NCBI RefSeq assembly: GCF_003368295.1
Contig: NW_020527717.1
Coordinates: 186,001 to 250,000, forward strand
Origin: Carassius auratus
Taxonomy: Eukaryota > Chordata > Actinopteri > Cypriniformes > Cyprinidae
Length of the DNA: 64,000 bases
Reading direction: 5' to 3'
The notes below the pieces were generated by a model. It was not told where the DNA came from. It ran no database searches and saw only the letters and a program-made list of their open reading frames with translations. The first letter of the stretch is position 1; every line of letters starts with the position of its first letter. The position numbers were made by a program, and so were the translations under genes. This document shows, one piece after another, positions 62,601-64,000 of this stretch.

Positions 62601-64000
62601 GTCTCTTATTTCTTCTAGACAATGTGATGACCCTATAGAGGCCAACATAGAAGATGTAAGTCTCTCTTGAAATGCTACCTTTGACTTTATTAATGTGAAT
62701 ATCATCAAGAAACCTCTTTTCTGACTCCTCAGGAGACTGTGTCTGAAGATGAGGTTGATGCTGGCTTTAGGGGACTGTTTACTAAACTTGCAGGAGATGT
62801 GAGTTATTTTAGCCCTTGCATAATGTTAATGAATTACCTTGAAAAACATGTTAGACCTCATTAAACATAAAACATTAATAATGTTTGCTCTTGCCTCAAG
62901 GACATGGAGATCTCTGCCACTGAACTGAGAACAATTTTCAACAAAATAGTCTCAAAAAGCAAGTCTTGTCTTTATACATGAATATTTATTTAAAAGATCT
63001 TATTCATAAAGATGCTTGGTAAACAATTTGTCTTCTCCGTACAGGAACGGATATTAAGACAGATGGTTTCAGTTTGGACACATGTAGGGTCATGGTGAAC
63101 CTCATGGATGTATCCTTTACAGACAGTCCAACAGGCAGTTGTTTAAGATGTCCAAAGATACATTTCTGTTAAATTTCATACGTCATAAGCAGTTTGACTT
63201 AACTCTGTTGCAGGAAAGTGGCAATGGTAAACTAGGGTTAGCTGAGTTTGCCACTCTTTGGAAGAAAATTCAAAAGTATCTGGTAAGTTTGTGGCATAGA
63301 AAGTCAAAAATGCTACTTACAAACCTTGTCTCGGGATAAAATCCTTGTGTTTTTAGGTCATTTATAAGAAGAATGACATGGATGGGTCCGGCTGTATGAG
63401 TACACCAGAGATGCGAATGGCTTTAAAGGAAACCGGTACGCTGAATCTTTGACCTTCAGTTGAACGTTTTGTTTTAAAAGGAGTTTTTAGTGAAGGAGCG
63501 GCAAGTGAACTTGATTTCTTTGTAATGGTTGCACAGGGTTCTCTCTGAATGACTGCATTCATCAGAGTCTGGCTGCACGCTATGGAGATGCAGACATGAA
63601 GATCGACTTTGATAACTTTGTGTCCTGTGTGATGCGCCTGGAGATGATGTTCAGTAAGAACAGTTCATTTTTTCTCAATGGTTGAAAATTTAGGATTCAA
63701 TGATGTTTAATTAAAAATTTTTGTAAATGTATGGGTATGAAGAATATGAGGTTTGCTGACCGGATTGTTGATCACTTAATTACATACTTTCTGAATTGTC
63801 TCAATTTACACTTTTTTGAACTTTTAATGAATATTTAAAAATGTCTTTCAATGACATTGCAATGCACGTTTTCTTACATACAGTACTATATAATATGATT
63901 TAATTTATTTCTGGTGTACATATCAATTTTTCTTTACATTTTTATATCAATTAAAAGCAAATTCTTCTTTTCTAACTTTTGTAGAAGTGTTCAGAAGGAT
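55699..64000 (+). CDS. Conventional calpain catalytic subunit, calpain-2/8 type (gene span, 20 exons, 3' end cut by window)
   Basis: Calcium-activated cytosolic cysteine protease that makes limited cuts in cytoskeletal and signalling proteins. Twenty coding exons joined by splice sites and frame give 677 residues, against about 700 for human calpain-2, so only the last 20-25 residues lie outside. Domain order: N-terminal anchor helix (about 1-20), protease core PC1 with catalytic Cys106 in GDCWLLAA, PC2 with His263 (KGHAYS) and Asn287 (RNPWG), C2-like domain with an acidic loop (about 356-520), then a penta-EF-hand domain with a clear loop DMDGSG near 614-625. Most exon lengths (70, 119, 134, 169, 84, 86, 161, 170, 12, 37, 58, 65, 69, 79, 117) match what I recall for vertebrate CAPN1/2 genes. 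The N-terminus, the GEDMHTIG region and GDFC.RVFSEK favour calpain-2; other stretches (SKRTDIK, CQGGLGDCW) recall calpain-8, and VNYRG/WTGAWSD recalls calpain-1. The exact paralogue is therefore left open. The start is the first in-frame ATG and gives the expected N-terminus. Confidence 0.95.
56136..56205 (+). CDS. Calpain exon 2
   Basis: 70-nt exon for residues 81-103 plus one base (ELTSSPEF ... CQGGL). The acceptor is TTTCTGCAG and the donor GTAAGT. Intron 1 before it is only 197 bp. Confidence 0.94.
57376..57480. repeat. MITE fragment in calpain intron 2
   Basis: Starts TTAAAGGGATAGTTCACC, the same kind of terminus as the foldback at 7141-8081. No opposite end was found, so it is a partial copy close to the exon 3 acceptor. 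Confidence 0.5.
57492..57610 (+). CDS. Calpain exon 3, catalytic cysteine
   Basis: 119-nt exon for residues 104-143. It carries the active-site Cys106 within GDCWLLAAIASLTLN. The acceptor TTTCTGCAG lies about 100 bp after a MITE-like sequence; the donor is GTAAAC. Confidence 0.95.
57997..58785. mobile_element. Short relative of the outer THAP transposon in calpain intron 3
   Basis: It starts TTAAAGGGGTCATGTGATG. Inside, segments match the reverse complement of 610-1525, for example the block near GATTGGCCAGCTATCAAG (with AGCTGGCCAATCAGAG at 1442), the block at 58380-58470 (matching 1120-1205) and the block at 58555-58660 (matching 720-830). The THAP-coding part is deleted. The right terminus is decayed. 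It lies wholly within the intron. Confidence 0.7.
58882..59015 (+). CDS. Calpain exon 4
   Basis: 134-nt exon, residues 144-188, with the conserved protease-core stretch LWQYGEWVDVVVDDRLPT and then EFWSALLEKAYAK. Donor GTGAGT. Confidence 0.95.
59454..59549. repeat. (CTAT)n microsatellite in calpain intron 4
   Basis: 24 tetramer units. A (GT)n run of about 30 bp follows at 59612-59641. Confidence 0.97.
59818..59986 (+). CDS. Calpain exon 5
   Basis: 169-nt exon, residues 188-244, from NGCYEALSGGSTTEGFEDF to LLGCSID. It covers the PC1/PC2 junction. The acceptor is CGTTCAG and the donor GTATGA. Confidence 0.95.
60075..60158 (+). CDS. Calpain exon 6, catalytic histidine
   Basis: 84-nt exon, residues 245-272 (ITSAADSEAIT ... 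KGHAYSLTGAIE). It contains the active-site His263. The intron before it is only 88 bp. Confidence 0.95.
60342..60427 (+). CDS. Calpain exon 7, catalytic asparagine
   Basis: 86-nt exon, residues 273-301, with VRVRNPWGQVEWTGAW. Asn287 completes the catalytic triad. Donor GTGAGA. Confidence 0.95.
60569..60637 (+). CDS. Calpain exon 8
   Basis: 69-nt exon, residues 301-324 (SSEWNAVDPSEREN ... EDGEFW). It is two codons shorter than the matching stretch of human calpain-2. The final Trp codon is split by the intron. Confidence 0.92.
60722..60882 (+). CDS. Calpain exon 9
   Basis: 161-nt exon, residues 324-378, from MSFSEFVKQYSRLEIC to GSTAGGCRNHP. It spans the end of PC2 and the linker into the C2-like domain. 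The intron before it is only 84 bp. Confidence 0.95.
60955..61010. repeat. Short dispersed repeat in calpain intron 9
   Basis: TCATTTAGCAGACACTTTTA then CCGAAGCGACTTACAAAG; same family as at 10675. Confidence 0.55.
61525..61694 (+). CDS. Calpain exon 10, acidic loop of the C2-like domain
   Basis: 170-nt exon, residues 378-434. It includes the calcium-sensing acidic loop (DEEDDDPDDDE), then GLIQKNRRK and GEDMHTIGYAIYE. Confidence 0.94.
61804..61815 (+). CDS. Calpain exon 11, 12-nt microexon
   Basis: Four codons (VPPQ) between a pyrimidine-rich acceptor ending TTCTAG and the donor GTGAGC. A 12-nt exon sits at the same place in mammalian conventional calpain genes as I recall them, which supports this call despite its size. 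Confidence 0.88.
62100..62311 (+). CDS. Calpain exon 12
   Basis: 212-nt exon, residues 439-509. It finishes the C2-like domain with ETFINLREVSTRFKLPPGEY, VPSTFEP and GDFCVRVFSEK. Acceptor TCATTGCAG, donor GTAAGG. Confidence 0.95.
62619..62655 (+). CDS. Calpain exon 13
   Basis: 37-nt exon, residues 509-521 (CDDPIEANIED), the linker before the penta-EF-hand domain. Acceptor TTCTTCTAG, donor GTAAGT. Confidence 0.92.
62733..62798 (+). CDS. Calpain exon 14
   Basis: 66-nt exon, residues 522-543 (ETVSEDEVDAGFRGLFTKLA), entering the penta-EF-hand domain. Donor GTGAGT. Confidence 0.92.
62901..62958 (+). CDS. Calpain exon 15, followed by a GC-AG intron
   Basis: 58-nt exon, residues 544-562 plus one base (DMEISATELRTIFNKIVSK). 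The donor reads GCAAGT rather than GTAAGT. Position 62959 is the only site that keeps the frame into the next exon, where the join reads SKRTDIK. Confidence 0.88.
63045..63109 (+). CDS. Calpain exon 16
   Basis: 65-nt exon, residues 563-584 (TDIKTDGFSLDTCRVMVNLMD). The donor GTATCC is weak and the following intron is 104 bp. Confidence 0.9.
63214..63282 (+). CDS. Calpain exon 17, EF-hand
   Basis: 69-nt exon, residues 585-607 (ESGNGKLGLAEF ... IQKYL). It completes an EF-hand loop whose first Asp is the last codon of exon 16. Confidence 0.93.
63357..63435 (+). CDS. Calpain exon 18, EF-hand
   Basis: 79-nt exon, residues 608-633 plus one base. It holds the canonical loop DMDGSGCMSTPE at about 614-625, then MRMALKETG. 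Donor GTACGC. Confidence 0.93.
63537..63653 (+). CDS. Calpain exon 19
   Basis: 117-nt exon, residues 634-672 (FSLNDCIHQSLAARYGD ... FDNFVSCVMRLEMMF). Acceptor TTGCACAG, donor GTAAGA. Confidence 0.94.
63985..64000 (+). CDS. Calpain exon 20, partial
   Basis: After the acceptor TTTTGTAG the frame continues as KVFRR up to the window edge. It matches the start of the last EF-hand region of calpains. The rest of the exon and the stop codon lie outside. Confidence 0.85.

Overview
The window looks like teleost nuclear DNA, most likely from a cyprinid (carp, barb or zebrafish group). It is AT-rich, full of short microsatellites and small DNA transposons of types common in cyprinids, and its genes are split into small exons with standard splice sites. 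It carries no bacterial-style operons, CRISPR arrays, or intact tRNA or rRNA genes.

Two host genes can be supported, arranged head to head. On the minus strand is the 5' end of a cadherin-23 (cdh23) gene. It has a probable untranslated first exon near 51.2-51.35 kb, a signal-peptide exon at 36143-36234, and an exon at 31221-31295 that encodes the start of the first cadherin repeat. The last two join in frame. Everything from 31.2 kb down to position 1 would then be the next large cdh23 intron; no further cdh23 exon was recognised there. On the plus strand, 55.7-64 kb holds a nearly complete conventional calpain catalytic subunit of the calpain-2/8 type. Twenty coding exons were placed by splice sites and reading frame, with catalytic residues Cys106, His263 and Asn287. 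The window ends inside exon 20, about 20-25 residues short of the usual C-terminus.

The rest is non-coding and rich in mobile DNA. From left to right: a nested pair of TTAA-flanked, THAP-encoding DNA transposons (610-2709, with an inner copy at 1575-2634 that itself holds a tRNA-like fragment); a foldback element of about 0.94 kb (7141-8081); a hAT-like element with a perfect 8-bp target duplication (17348-18452); a decayed LTR retroelement with polypurine tract and proline-rich gag-like remnant (20149 to about 21450); a 265-bp hAT-like MITE (46207-46471); a 680-bp element with terminal inverted repeats (52048-52726); and directly beside it a minisatellite with a 108-bp higher-order unit (52842-53575). 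Calpain intron 3 contains a short relative of the THAP transposon family in reverse orientation.

The calpain would act as a cytosolic calcium-dependent cysteine protease. Cadherin-23 is a giant adhesion protein of the hair-cell tip link. No functional link between the two is implied beyond divergent placement with about 4.3 kb between their 5' ends. Element superfamily names are inferred from termini, target duplications and domain remnants, without database comparison.
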